Positions 31,714 to 40,684 of a stretch of DNA of 40,684 bases are shown here, piece by piece (position 1 is the stretch's first letter; each line of letters starts with the position of its first letter). Below the pieces are notes generated by a model, which was not told the origin of the DNA, did not search any database, and worked only from the letters and a program-made list of their open reading frames with translations. The stretch lies in NCBI GenBank assembly GCA_016235255.1, contig JACRLM010000041.1, positions 1 to 40,684 on the forward strand, in the 5' to 3' direction. This DNA is from Nitrospinota bacterium. Lineage in GTDB: Bacteria > Nitrospinota_A > UBA7883 > JACRLM01. The translations under genes and the position numbers were made by a program.

Positions 31714-33162
31714 ATGCCAAGCCGCCGCCCTGGATGCCCCTACTGCGGGGCGCAAGTCACCCTCGCGGGAGATCCCGGCGGCGATGGGCTTTACACCGTT
31801 AAATGCGCCAAATGCGGCAATCTGTTGAAAATTCCCGCACAGGACAACACCACTGAAAAACTTCCGCCGCCGACTGAAAAAGTTCCGCCCCCTTCAAGCC
31901 CGGAGGCGCGGGCAAGGCACGCCGCGGAACTTCATGAAGACGGGACGCGGCTTTTAGAATCGCAAAAATTCCCGGCTGCGGTGACGAAGTTCCGGGCCGC
32001 GTCCGACAAGGCCCCGGACAACGTGGAAATCCTTTCCGCCCTCGCCCACGCATGTTCCAGGGCGAACATGGCCTATGACGCGCTGGCCGCGTATAAACGC
32101 ATTCTCGACATTGATCCGGACAACAGGGAAGCTCTGCTCAAGACAGGCATGCTTTACATCCAGTTAAAGCGCCCGGCGCTGGGGGCGGCGGCCTTGCACA
32201 GGCTGCTTGAATTTGATCCCGGCCATGAGCAGGCCCGCCTGATGCTGGAGATCGCCACAGCGCAGAAAAAGGACGAGGAAAAGTCCACCGGAGCCCCATC
32301 CGCCACGCCTCGGCGCGATGTTCTGGCGGAACTGGCCGGCCTTGTCTTAAGCGCCGGGTGGGGAAAGACCGGGCTTGTGGCGGCGGAATGGATATTGCCG
32401 CTGGCGGCCTTTGTGGCGATCTACCAGACGATCGGCTCCGAATCGGTTTATATGGACGGACTTCTGGCGGCGATGTTCCTTTATTGCGTCTTCTTAGGCG
32501 TGGTGGCGCACGAACTTGGGCATGGCGCCGCGGCGCTCATGTGCGGGGACAGGACCGCGCTCAACGCCGGAAGGCTTTCGCTTGATCCTCTTCGCCACCT
32601 GTCGTTTCTGGGAACCATCGCCGTCCCGGCGCTTGTGTACATCGCCGCGGGGGTGATGTTCGGATGGGCAAAACCTGTCCCTTTCGATCCGATGAAGATG
32701 GACCGGCATCCAAGGGACCTGGCGTTTGTTGCCGGCATGGGGCCGTTCGCCAGCTTCGCATCGGCCTGCGTTTCCTTCACGCTGTTCCTGGCGGTGGCCG
32801 CCGCCCACAACATTGACCATCCCGAGGCTTATCTCAGGTTCACATCCGAGCTTGGCTCGCCGTTGGATGCAGGGTCCGGGCGATGGGAGGCTTTCTGGTT
32901 CGTGGCGCTTGAGATAACGGCGCTGTCGGCGGTGGCAAACCTTATCATCGGCGCGTTCAACCTTATCCCCCTCCCCCCGCTGGACGGTGGCTGGCTGTTA
33001 AAATGCGCCGCGCCGCGTTCCGGCGAGTGGCTCAACAGGCTCATGTGGCCCGGCGCCATAGCGGTGATCGGGCTGATATATTCCGGGTTCGCCCCGCTCG
33101 TCTTTTATCCGGTGTATGTGGCGCTGGCCGGGTTTTACTTCGTCTCGGGGTTGGTGCTTTGA
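31714..33162 (+). CDS. Zinc-ribbon/TPR/site-2 protease (M50) membrane protein
   Basis: A 482-residue predicted intramembrane metalloprotease. Residues 1-40 form a zinc ribbon (CPYC 8-11, CAKC 31-34) like the MJ0042 motif. After a Pro-rich linker come TPR-like helices (about 70-185). The rest is membrane-embedded: HELGH (266-270, zinc site) and the second motif NLIPLPPLDGG (416-426, Asp424 as third ligand) as in compact Rip/SpoIVFB-like proteases; the catalytic residues are intact. ATG 31714 is chosen because GGAG lies six bases upstream and the zinc ribbon starts right after it. The gene overlaps the next by four bases (TTGA), so the two proteins probably work together. No PDZ domain is seen; the TPRs may recruit the substrate. 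Confidence 0.85.
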   Translation: MPSRRPGCPYCGAQVTLAGDPGGDGLYTVKCAKCGNLLKIPAQDNTTEKLPPPTEKVPPPSSPEARARHAAELHEDGTRLLESQKFPAAVTKFRAASDKAPDNVEILSALAHACSRANMAYDALAAYKRILDIDPDNREALLKTGMLYIQLKRPALGAAALHRLLEFDPGHEQARLMLEIATAQKKDEEKSTGAPSATPRRDVLAELAGLVLSAGWGKTGLVAAEWILPLAAFVAIYQTIGSESVYMDGLLAAMFLYCVFLGVVAHELGHGAAALMCGDRTALNAGRLSLDPLRHLSFLGTIAVPALVYIAAGVMFGWAKPVPFDPMKMDRHPRDLAFVAGMGPFASFASACVSFTLFLAVAAAHNIDHPEAYLRFTSELGSPLDAGSGRWEAFWFVALEITALSAVANLIIGAFNLIPLPPLDGGWLLKCAAPRSGEWLNRLMWPGAIAVIGLIYSGFAPLVFYPVYVALAGFYFVSGLVL

Positions 33163-35738
33163 AAGGCGCCGCGTGCGTCCGCTGCGGCATGGTCAATATG
33201 CCGCCGTCCGGGGGGGACAAGTGCGCCGTGTGCCAGACTCCTCTCAAGGAAAGGCCGGAAGACCCGTTCGCCGGGAAAATGTTCGGCCTTGAGCTGAACC
33301 GGACTCCGCTGAAAAAGCTTGCCGGGCGCAAGCTCGCGCAACTGGGCAAATTCAAGGGGACGGCTGAATTTGTTTCCGTGGCGGCCAACATCATCACGGC
33401 AAAACTTTTGCGGAGGATCGCGCTGGAGCCTTTGTTTTGCGGCAGGCTGATCCGTTTCCGGAAGACCGACCTTACGGAGGAGACCGCCATTGACCAGGCG
33501 GCCTTAAAATCGGTCACGTCGAAACTTAAAGAGAGAGGTTTTGCGGCGGCGTGGGACAGGATCGTGGAATCGCGCGTGCCCCCGGTGTATGAGCGGATAT
33601 ACATAAATCCCGAAAAAAAGCTGTACGCATCCGCCGGTTTGGTGGAGAACACGTTGGGCGCCGGGGCGCGGATAATTTCGCCGAAAAAGGAGGCGGGGCT
33701 TGTGATCGTCTCCAACGAACCGGCGCAGATAGCGGCCGACCCGGAATCGGAGTTTCATTGCGTCCCTGGCGGCTCCATCCCGGAACTGCTCAACAAAATG
33801 GAACGCCTTATCGAGGGGAAAGACAGGACGAACGTCCGGTTCTCCGCGCGGGACATACTTATAGACCTCGCCGACAGCCATGAACGCGCCTTTGACGACG
33901 CCGTATCAAAAAAACTGTTGATAAAATTCCGCGTGGAGGGGGAAGAAAACCCGGGAGCCTCCGCGTTCACCCCACCGGCCGCGTGCCATTTCCATCACAA
34001 CGAAACGGCGGTGAAACATTGCTCGCTTTGCGATAAGCCTGTGTGCGTGGCCTGCCTGTTCCGGTTTGAGGAAAAGGATTATTGCAAACTCTGCCTGCCG
34101 GGGGAGGCGGAAAAAGGGATCGGGACGCATCTGGACCTGACCGGAGAGCTGAACCCCGCCGGAATGGCGCTTCGCGGCGCCGTGAAGGTCTTAGAAATAG
34201 CCGGATTGTTATGGCTTTTGGCGGCGATGTTCCCGGAAGGGGCGGCGGGATCGAAAATCGCCTTTTTTATCCTTGCCTCCGCCATGTTCACCGCGTACTT
34301 CTTCGCGACGGTTGCCGTTTGGGGCGCCACCCCTTTGCAACTGGCCGCCGGGGTGGCCGTGATAGACGCGGAAACCGGGGCTCCGCCGGGATTCAAGGGG
34401 GCGTTCATCAGGACCTGCTATCTTTTCGTCACGATGATCACATTCATTCCGGCGATAGGGTATATCGCGGCAATCCGCGATCCGCTCCGGCGCGGCTGGC
34501 ACGACAGGATGGCGGGGACGCTGGCCGTCACATCGAACGCCCCCATGAAGGAAAAGGCGGGGCTGGCGGCGATTGTCCTGATGGCGGCCATAGCCGGATT
34601 GAACTGGACACACCTGAAAGGGGGAGCGGCGGATATTTTCACCGTGGCGTTCGGTGGATCGGCGCCTTTGGACATGGCCGTGTCGGCAACGCCATATTGG
34701 AGCGGCAAGACCGCCACGCCACCGGCAATGCCCCCCGGACGGGCCGCCGTCGTGGCCGAAGATGGCATCGCAACAGCGTATATGCCCGACAACGGCAGGC
34801 AAATATGGGCCTCCCCTGCCCGGAATGTTGAGAGGGTCTTCGCGGATACTTTCTCCAGCAATTACATATTCACCGCGGGGAAAAATATCGGCGCCATCGC
34901 GGGGCAGAACGGCGCCGTGGCGTGGTCAACGGCTCTGCCCGCCAAGCCTGAAACACCACCGGCGTTCAACTCCACCGGCATCACCATCGCCGCCGGAGGG
35001 AACGTGATATCGCTGGACCGGGCAGGCAAGTTTATGTGGAGCAAAAAAGCGGACGGGCCTGTGGAGCGTCTATCGGCCACAGCGGAAACTGTCACGGCGG
35101 TGATAAAGGGACAAGGCTCCACAGTTTACCGGCAGAATGACGGGCAGGTTCTCGTAAAAATGCCGGGGATGCGCCCGGTGGCCTCGACATCGGCCGTGGA
35201 AACGGTGTTTGGCGGCGCGGCCGGGACGGCGCTTGTGAACATGAAAGACGGCAGCGTCAAATGGGCTATCAGCAGGCGCTTGATATTCCCCGTGGAGGAC
35301 ATGTCCGGCCAGCCTTATCTATACTCCGCCACGGCCGCCCTTCGCCCGGAAAGCGGAATCTCCGCGTTCGGCTATCCCAAAGGATGCGCTTTCACCGGGA
35401 CGCTAAAGAACCTTTTGATTTTGAACTGCCCGTCAAGCAAGAAGATGATAATAGCCGACGGCAAGACCGGCGCCTCCATTTTCAATATGGGCGCCCCTCC
35501 TTTCGGCAAATCATGGCTGCTGGCGGAAACCGGGCGCTATGCAATGCTGGCTGAGGACTCGTCCGCCGGAGGATTCGTCAAAATGTACCTGTTGATGGTG
35601 GATCCCGGCCTGGTGGGGGCCCAGACCATCCCGCTTGGCGATTTTAGCGGCGAACCTTCCATCCATTACGACCGCCGCGCCAACGCCCTTTTCATCGCCG
35701 GGAAGAATTTCATGGGAGCCTGGCGGCCGCCATTTTAG
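33159..35738 (+). CDS. Zinc-finger/RDD/PQQ-like beta-propeller membrane protein
   Basis: An 859-residue protein of unfamiliar architecture. Residues 1-30 hold a zinc ribbon (CVRC 6-9, CAVC 22-25); 45-270 is an unknown domain; 276-312 is a Cys-rich B-box-like finger (Cys288, 291, 296, 299, 309, 312); 336-458 is an RDD domain with membrane segments (FIRTCYLFVTMITFIPAIGYIAAIRDPLRRGWHDRMAGT, the C-terminal RDD signature). A further membrane helix lies at 466-482, and a PQQ-like beta-propeller (about 525-855) has repeats such as AYMPDNGRQIWASP and AIAGQNGAVAWS. The topology puts zinc fingers in the cytoplasm and the propeller outside. The start is TTG, overlapping the protease stop, because the first CxxC pair needs it. 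Function unknown. Confidence 0.75.
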   Translation: MKGAACVRCGMVNMPPSGGDKCAVCQTPLKERPEDPFAGKMFGLELNRTPLKKLAGRKLAQLGKFKGTAEFVSVAANIITAKLLRRIALEPLFCGRLIRFRKTDLTEETAIDQAALKSVTSKLKERGFAAAWDRIVESRVPPVYERIYINPEKKLYASAGLVENTLGAGARIISPKKEAGLVIVSNEPAQIAADPESEFHCVPGGSIPELLNKMERLIEGKDRTNVRFSARDILIDLADSHERAFDDAVSKKLLIKFRVEGEENPGASAFTPPAACHFHHNETAVKHCSLCDKPVCVACLFRFEEKDYCKLCLPGEAEKGIGTHLDLTGELNPAGMALRGAVKVLEIAGLLWLLAAMFPEGAAGSKIAFFILASAMFTAYFFATVAVWGATPLQLAAGVAVIDAETGAPPGFKGAFIRTCYLFVTMITFIPAIGYIAAIRDPLRRGWHDRMAGTLAVTSNAPMKEKAGLAAIVLMAAIAGLNWTHLKGGAADIFTVAFGGSAPLDMAVSATPYWSGKTATPPAMPPGRAAVVAEDGIATAYMPDNGRQIWASPARNVERVFADTFSSNYIFTAGKNIGAIAGQNGAVAWSTALPAKPETPPAFNSTGITIAAGGNVISLDRAGKFMWSKKADGPVERLSATAETVTAVIKGQGSTVYRQNDGQVLVKMPGMRPVASTSAVETVFGGAAGTALVNMKDGSVKWAISRRLIFPVEDMSGQPYLYSATAALRPESGISAFGYPKGCAFTGTLKNLLILNCPSSKKMIIADGKTGASIFNMGAPPFGKSWLLAETGRYAMLAEDSSAGGFVKMYLLMVDPGLVGAQTIPLGDFSGEPSIHYDRRANALFIAGKNFMGAWRPPF

Positions 35739-35762
35739 ATGGGGGCGCGAGCAAAGGACGCT

Positions 35763-36020
35763 TCACACCGCCTTTCGTAAAAGCTTCAGTTCCGCGCGTA
35801 TGGTGTCGCGCACAATGTCCTGAATGGCGCGCTGGTCTTTCCTGGTATATTCCCGCAAAGCCTCGTTTATATATGGCTGGTAAGCGCGTCCCTCACGTTC
35901 GGATTTAGCGCGGAACCAATTCAATACGTCCGTGTCTATGCAAATGGTTATTCTGGTCTTGCCTTTGGTGGACGCAATGGGGCCGCGCTTTCCTTTGCCA
36001 AAATCAACTTCCTTTTTCAT
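35763..36020 (-). CDS. brnA: BrnA antitoxin
   Basis: An 85-residue ribbon-helix-helix antitoxin. The C-terminal half reads KTRITICIDTDVLNWFRAKSEREGRAYQPYINEALREY, the BrnA/CopG-like DNA-binding signature. It should bind BrnT and repress the operon. ATG 36020 has GGAAAGG upstream and overlaps the brnT 3' end by 17 bases. It converges with the RDD-protein gene, 24 bases apart. Confidence 0.9.
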   Translation of the reverse strand: MKKEVDFGKGKRGPIASTKGKTRITICIDTDVLNWFRAKSEREGRAYQPYINEALREYTRKDQRAIQDIVRDTIRAELKLLRKAV

Positions 36021-36285
36021 AGTATTGCCTTTCCCGTCTTGTGGCTTTCCTTGCCGATATAAGACGTGTTTTGCCGTCATCCATAAATGCGAATACGATC
36101 ACGATCACTTCACCGGTGATATTTTGTCCTATGGCCAAAAACCTTTGTTCGGAATGTCTCTCGTCTTCAACGGTGATGGTTGATGGATCCTCAAATACAG
36201 ACACCGCGTCGTGGAAATCCACTCCATGTTTTTTCTTGTTTGCGGCGGCCTTGCTTATGTCCCAAACAACATCACCAGGTTTCAT
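36004..36285 (-). CDS. brnT: BrnT toxin
   Basis: A 93-residue RelE-fold ribonuclease toxin. The family signature is complete: WDISKAAANKKKHGVDFHDAVSVFEDP, then ERHSEQRFLAIGQ and VIVIVFAFMDDGKTRLISARKATRRERQYYE. Known BrnT toxins cleave RNA and are held by BrnA. ATG 36285 follows a -10 TATAAT by only six bases and lacks a ribosome site, so the message is probably leaderless. Confidence 0.92.
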   Translation of the reverse strand: MKPGDVVWDISKAAANKKKHGVDFHDAVSVFEDPSTITVEDERHSEQRFLAIGQNITGEVIVIVFAFMDDGKTRLISARKATRRERQYYEKGS

Positions 36286-36291
36286 GGGCTT

Positions 36292-36320
36292 ATTATATGC
36301 ATATGATATGTATTTGTCCA
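36292..36320 (-). promoter_or_regulatory. brnTA promoter
   Basis: On the minus strand TGGACA (36320-36315) and TATAAT (36297-36292) are spaced by 17 bases. A palindrome ATATGCATAT (36295-36304) overlaps the -10 and could be the BrnA operator. Confidence 0.65.
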
Positions 36321-36352
36321 GAAACCAAGGCCGCCGTTATAAATTCCGCCGC

Positions 36353-36766
36353 CTATCCCCCCACTATCCCGGCGGCGAACGCCACCGCCATCCCCTTCTC
36401 GTGCGACAGCGACACGTCCAGCGAAGCGATTCCAAGCTCCAGCGCGATTTTCTCCGCTTTGCCCGATAGCGTCACCACCGGACGCCCTTCTTCGTCCGCC
36501 GAAATGTCTATTTCAGTGAACGACACTTTGCCGATCCCCTTGCCCAGAACTTTCATCACCGCTTCCTTGGCGGCGAAACGGGCGGCGTAAGATGGATTGG
36601 GATCGGCCATGCGCGAGCAGCGGTCCATCTCCCCCTGGGTGAATATGTGGCGCAAAAACCTTTCGCCGTGGCGGGCCACCGCCTTTTTGATCCGGGCGGG
36701 GTCGCAGATGTCCACTCCTGTCCTTATGGAGACGCGGGGCTGTGGTCTTGATGGATCGGGGCTCAT
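36353..36766 (-). CDS. acpS: Holo-[acyl-carrier-protein] synthase
   Basis: Transfers 4'-phosphopantetheine from CoA to acyl carrier protein. The 137-residue protein has the AcpS signatures GVDICDPARIKKAVARHGERFLRHIFTQGE, then YAARFAAKEAVMKVLGKG (the catalytic E-A-x-x-K) and DVSLSHEKGMAVAFA. The N-terminus MSPDPSRPQPRVSIRTGVD is about 12 residues longer than usual and lacks a ribosome site, so a later GTG within VDIC is a weaker possibility. It is 25 bases downstream of a coiled-coil protein gene on the same strand. Confidence 0.92.
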   Translation of the reverse strand: MSPDPSRPQPRVSIRTGVDICDPARIKKAVARHGERFLRHIFTQGEMDRCSRMADPNPSYAARFAAKEAVMKVLGKGIGKVSFTEIDISADEEGRPVVTLSGKAEKIALELGIASLDVSLSHEKGMAVAFAAGIVGG

Positions 36767-36791
36767 GGGGGATATGATAACAGAAGAAGCG

Positions 36792-37571
36792 TTATTCGCC
36801 AGCGTGCCCGGCGGCCTCTTTCTCCATTTCATCGAAGGCGCGCTGAACGATCTTCTCCACGGCTGGGGGAACGCTCAACGACGCCTTGAACCGCCGGACG
36901 AAATCCTCGTATTCCTTGAGCAGCGTCTCCTCCTCATCGGCGGCGATCTTAAGCTCACGTTCGATGCGGGAAGACTCCCCCTTATATATCTCCAGCTTCT
37001 GGAAAAGGACCTGCCGCTTGCGGTCGAAAGCTTTTATCTTCTGGCCCCCCTGTTCCATTTTTTCCTGCGATTCGCCTCGTTTGCGGGCGGTTTCGGAGAG
37101 TTTTGCGTCCAGTCCGGCGAAGGAGGACTTGAGCCTGCCCAGGAATTTCTCCCGCCGGTCCGCCAGGTCCACGTCCTGCGGGGCGAAAAGCGAATCAAAG
37201 GATCCCGCAATTCCCCCCTCTTCGGCGGGCATGCGGCCGGAAAGCAATTCCATGTACTTTCCCTTAAGGGAGGTCTCTTCCCGGGAAAGCCTGGCCGCGT
37301 CGTCCTTCGCGCGTGAGATTTCTTTTTTCAGCCGGTCGGTGTTTGTGACGATGTTTTTAAGGGAGGCGACCGTTTCTTTGCGCAAGGCGGTAAGTTTTTC
37401 CAGGGTCTCCACCTGGCGGGCGCGCCGCTCCCGCCGGTATTTAAGGCTTCCCCGGAACCGGACGAGAATCTTCTCGAGCGTCTCCACCGCTCCAGCCACC
37501 TCTTTTTCAGTGGCTACCCGCCGTCCGTCCGCCCTGTTGTGGTCCTGATCCAAAACGTAGCTCTCCGTCAT
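36792..37571 (-). CDS. Coiled-coil protein of unknown function
   Basis: A 259-residue, highly charged protein that is almost entirely coiled coil (about 20-120 and 155-250), with a short break around 115-150 (MPAEEGGIAGSFDSLFAPQDVD). There is no signal peptide or membrane segment from the chosen start; a 56-codon extension would translate the flanking inverted repeat and is rejected. It resembles no named family strongly; such proteins often act as scaffolds in envelope or cell-division machinery. It is followed by acpS 25 bases on, so co-transcription is likely but functional linkage unclear. Confidence 0.6.
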   Translation of the reverse strand: MTESYVLDQDHNRADGRRVATEKEVAGAVETLEKILVRFRGSLKYRRERRARQVETLEKLTALRKETVASLKNIVTNTDRLKKEISRAKDDAARLSREETSLKGKYMELLSGRMPAEEGGIAGSFDSLFAPQDVDLADRREKFLGRLKSSFAGLDAKLSETARKRGESQEKMEQGGQKIKAFDRKRQVLFQKLEIYKGESSRIERELKIAADEEETLLKEYEDFVRRFKASLSVPPAVEKIVQRAFDEMEKEAAGHAGE

Positions 37572-37680
37572 TAAGTTGACGCCATAACCGCTACCATAAA
37601 TGAAAACCACATTCCGTGCCAAACCACGCCAACGGCGGAATAATGACACGCGGACCAAACGGACGTAAACAGGAATTATC

Positions 37681-37845
37681 AACCACAGAGGCACGGAGGC
37701 ACAGAGGGAAGAAAAGAAAAAAGATAATATTTCCCCCATATCTCAAAGGCTTCGTGGTTTCTCGCATCTATAATGAATGTGGAATTGAAATAATTTGCAT
37801 CAGTTCCTCACCTCCTCCCCTCTGTGCCTCCGTGCCTCTGTGGTT
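37681..37845. repeat. CCACAGAG-family inverted repeat, copy 4
   Basis: Left arm AACCACAGAGGCACGGAGGC...AGAGG (37681-37707) and right arm TCTGTGCCTCCGTGCCTCTG...TGGTT (37821-37845) are near-perfect reverse complements across about 113 bases. A short extra copy, CTCTGTGGTC, lies at 37864-37873. The gap from 37572 to 37976 contains no gene, only this repeat and the metK promoter. Confidence 0.8.
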
Positions 37846-37898
37846 ATTTCATCCTGTATCCGCCTCTGTGGTCAATCCACCCTTCTTCTAAATTTTCC

Positions 37899-37926
37899 TT
37901 GCGAAAACGAAAATTTACGGTAAGAT
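37899..37926 (+). promoter_or_regulatory. Possible metK-ahcY promoter
   Basis: TTGCGA (37899-37904) and TAAGAT (37921-37926) are spaced by 16 bases. The leader then contains the motif TTTTTTCGTAACAATTCAA (37936-37954), which recurs with one change at 17079-17097. No riboswitch fold (SAM or SAH) is apparent. Confidence 0.4.
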
Positions 37927-37976
37927 TAGGTTTTCTTTTTTCGTAACAATTCAATCGGATTATTTAAGGGAGCGTT

Positions 37977-39155
37977 ATGGGACGCATTAACTATCTTTTT
38001 ACTTCTGAATCGGTGTCCGAAGGACATCCGGACAAGATATGCGATCAGATTTCCGACGCGGTGCTAGACGCCGTCATCGGGCAGGACCCCTATGCCCGCG
38101 TCGCATGCGAAACATTCTGCACCACCGGGCTTGTGCTTATCGGCGGTGAGTACACTTGCGACCCGAAGGTGAAGCTGGACGTGGCCCAGATCGCCAGGGA
38201 CGTGGTGCAGGAGATCGGCTACAACGAGTCGGCCATGGGATTTGACTATAAGTCCTGCGGGGTGCTCAACGTGATGCACGGCCAGTCGGCGGACATCGCC
38301 ATGGGCGTTGTGCGCGAGACCCCGGAAAACCAGGGGGCGGGCGACCAGGGGATCATGTTCGGCTACGCCACCAACGAGACCCCGGAGCTTATGCCCATGC
38401 CCATCCTGCTGGCGCACAAGCTTATGCTCAAGGCCGCCGAGATGCGCAAGAACGGCAAGATGCCGTTCTTGAGGCCGGACGCCAAGTCGCAGGTGACGGT
38501 GGAATATGTGAACAGGACACCCCACAAGATAGACACGGTGGTGCTTTCCACCCAGCATAGCGACGACATCTCGCAGGAAGACCTTAAAAAGGAAGTGATC
38601 GAGAAGATAATAAAGCCGGTCATGCCAGAGCATCTTTTCGACGAGAAAAAGGTGAAATTCCACATCAACCCCACCGGGCGGTTCGTCATCGGCGGCCCCC
38701 ACGGGGACACGGGATTGACCGGCCGGAAGATAATCGTGGACACATACGGCGGCGTGGGATCCCACGGCGGCGGCGCTTTCTCCGGCAAGGACCCGAGCAA
38801 GGTGGACCGCTCCGCCTCGTACATGGCCCGTTATGTGGCCAAGAACCTTGTGGCCGCGGGGATCATGGACAAGTGCGAAGTGCAGCTTGCCTACGCCATC
38901 GGCGTGGCGGAGCCCGTGTCGGTGCTGATAGATTCTTTCGGCACGCGCCACCACAAGATTGACCAGGAGAAAATCCAGAAGATCGTGCGTGAGCATTTCG
39001 ACCTGCGCCCGTACGGCATCATCAAGACGCTGGAGCTGCGCCGGCCCATATTCCGCAAGACCGCGGCCTACGGCCATTTCGGCAGGCAGCTGCCGGAGTT
39101 CACCTGGGAAAAAACGGACAAGGCCGACGCGCTTCGCAAGGCGGCGGGGCTGTAA
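37977..39155 (+). CDS. metK: S-adenosylmethionine synthetase
   Basis: Makes S-adenosylmethionine from methionine and ATP. The 392-residue protein has the family hallmarks [24 protein letters not shown] (ATP/methionine site), [10 protein letters not shown] (loop) and [16 protein letters not shown] (P-loop-like signature), all intact and of normal length. AAGGGAG precedes the ATG. ahcY follows 17 bases downstream, so the two form a methyl-cycle operon. Confidence 0.98.
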   Translation: MGRINYLFTSESVSEGHPDKICDQISDAVLDAVIGQDPYARVACETFCTTGLVLIGGEYTCDPKVKLDVAQIARDVVQEIGYNESAMGFDYKSCGVLNVMHGQSADIAMGVVRETPENQGAGDQGIMFGYATNETPELMPMPILLAHKLMLKAAEMRKNGKMPFLRPDAKSQVTVEYVNRTPHKIDTVVLSTQHSDDISQEDLKKEVIEKIIKPVMPEHLFDEKKVKFHINPTGRFVIGGPHGDTGLTGRKIIVDTYGGVGSHGGGAFSGKDPSKVDRSASYMARYVAKNLVAAGIMDKCEVQLAYAIGVAEPVSVLIDSFGTRHHKIDQEKIQKIVREHFDLRPYGIIKTLELRRPIFRKTAAYGHFGRQLPEFTWEKTDKADALRKAAGL

Positions 39156-39160
39156 TCTAA

Positions 39161-40453
<1,293 letters not shown>

Positions 40454-40480
40454 GAATACTTTCGCCGTCAATCGCTTTTA

Positions 40481-40512
40481 AGAGCGGGGTGATATTCACC
40501 CCGCTCTTTTTT
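40481..40512 (+). terminator. Rho-independent terminator of metK-ahcY
   Basis: A perfect 12-base stem AGAGCGGGGTGA / TCACCCCGCTCT with a three-base loop is followed by six T. It lies 27 bases after the ahcY stop. Confidence 0.93.
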
Positions 40513-40600
40513 ATGCGCGGCGCCACGGGAGCGTGGGATCATTTTTCTCCCCCTTTACAAGGAGACCTTTGCATAATTCCAGCATCGTGGTTTTGATCCA

Positions 40601-40684
40601 TCATTTACCCCGTAATTGCGGATTGACGGCCTCTTTGCGCTCAGACAACGACTGTTTTGTGCCCCCCATGGAGCCCGCTTTAGC
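40601..40684 (-). CDS. Possible C-terminal end of a gene entering from the right
   Basis: On the minus strand an open frame from the right edge reads KAGSMGGTKQSLSERK and ends in a TGA at 40603-40601, 28 codons in all. It is short and I do not recognise it; base composition does not distinguish it from non-coding DNA. The region 40513-40600 holds nothing else I can support. Confidence 0.25.
   Translation of the reverse strand, partial: AKAGSMGGTKQSLSERKEAVNPQLRGK

Noticed and set aside
37572..37739. 56-codon N-terminal extension of the coiled-coil protein
   Set aside because: It translates the CCACAGAG-type inverted repeat, which elsewhere is intergenic, and would create a false signal-like segment.
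37874..37976. SAM or SAH riboswitch before metK
   Set aside because: I found none of the conserved helices or core sequences; the leader is short and AT-rich.

Overview
The window is a GC-rich (about 60%, by eye) chromosomal segment from a Gram-negative, probably anaerobic or facultative bacterium. The signs are lipoproteins with lipoboxes, a predicted c-type cytochrome lipoprotein, a type IV prepilin, a cell-wall elongation operon, and a fused 2-oxoacid:ferredoxin oxidoreductase. TTG starts and overlapping genes are common. The lineage cannot be fixed from the sequence alone; gene content would suit Nitrospinota, Nitrospirota, Desulfobacterota or a related environmental phylum, but that is inference.

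The standout locus is 23.2-25.4 kb on the minus strand: an ArsR-type regulator, then hgcA (corrinoid protein with the diagnostic NVWCAAGK cap-helix motif and five C-terminal membrane segments) and hgcB (2x[4Fe-4S] ferredoxin with a C-terminal Cys pair). This is the mercury-methylation pair. A thioredoxin gene follows on the same strand. The arsR promoter is very clear (TTGACA-17-TACATT), overlaps a dyad, and would give a leaderless mRNA.

Layout. 0-1.1 kb: the 3' end of a probable IS4-type transposase whose terminus abuts dusB. 1.5-8.4 kb: phosphomannomutase, PBP2, RodA and a radical SAM/DUF2344 fusion, an elongation operon. 8.4-9.1 kb: HigBA-like toxin-antitoxin pair. 9.2-10.2 kb: rlmN. 10.4-12.1 kb: a CxxCH lipoprotein overlapping an unusual Rossmann-GAF-GGDEF protein. 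12.2-16.7 kb (minus): an NtrB-like kinase and fused ferredoxin oxidoreductase subunits (alpha-beta and gamma-delta). 17.2-19.4 kb: a PAS kinase followed by a DUF4258/YgiT-type toxin-antitoxin cassette bounded by 29-bp direct repeats that duplicate the kinase 3' end. 19.5-22.9 kb: a sugar-phosphate transferase, monofunctional transglycosylase, prepilin and lipoprotein. 23.2-25.4 kb: trx-hgcB-hgcA-arsR. 25.5-27.8 kb: DUF599 membrane protein, nusA, rimP. 28.0-31.5 kb: methyltransferase-TPR protein, a structured repeat locus, polyprenyl synthase, NeuB-like synthase. 31.7-35.7 kb: a zinc-ribbon/TPR/site-2-protease protein overlapping a zinc-finger/RDD/beta-propeller protein, an unusual two-gene membrane system. 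35.8-37.6 kb: BrnTA, AcpS and a coiled-coil protein. 38.0-40.5 kb: metK-ahcY with a strong terminator.

Three toxin-antitoxin loci, two near-identical ~127-bp MITE-like elements, four copies of a CCACAGAG-type inverted repeat and a tandem repeat array show that the intergenic DNA is mobile and repeat-rich, while most genes are housekeeping. Possible functional links, all inferred: the oxidoreductase can supply reduced ferredoxin, HgcB consumes low-potential electrons, and MetK-AhcY run the methyl cycle.
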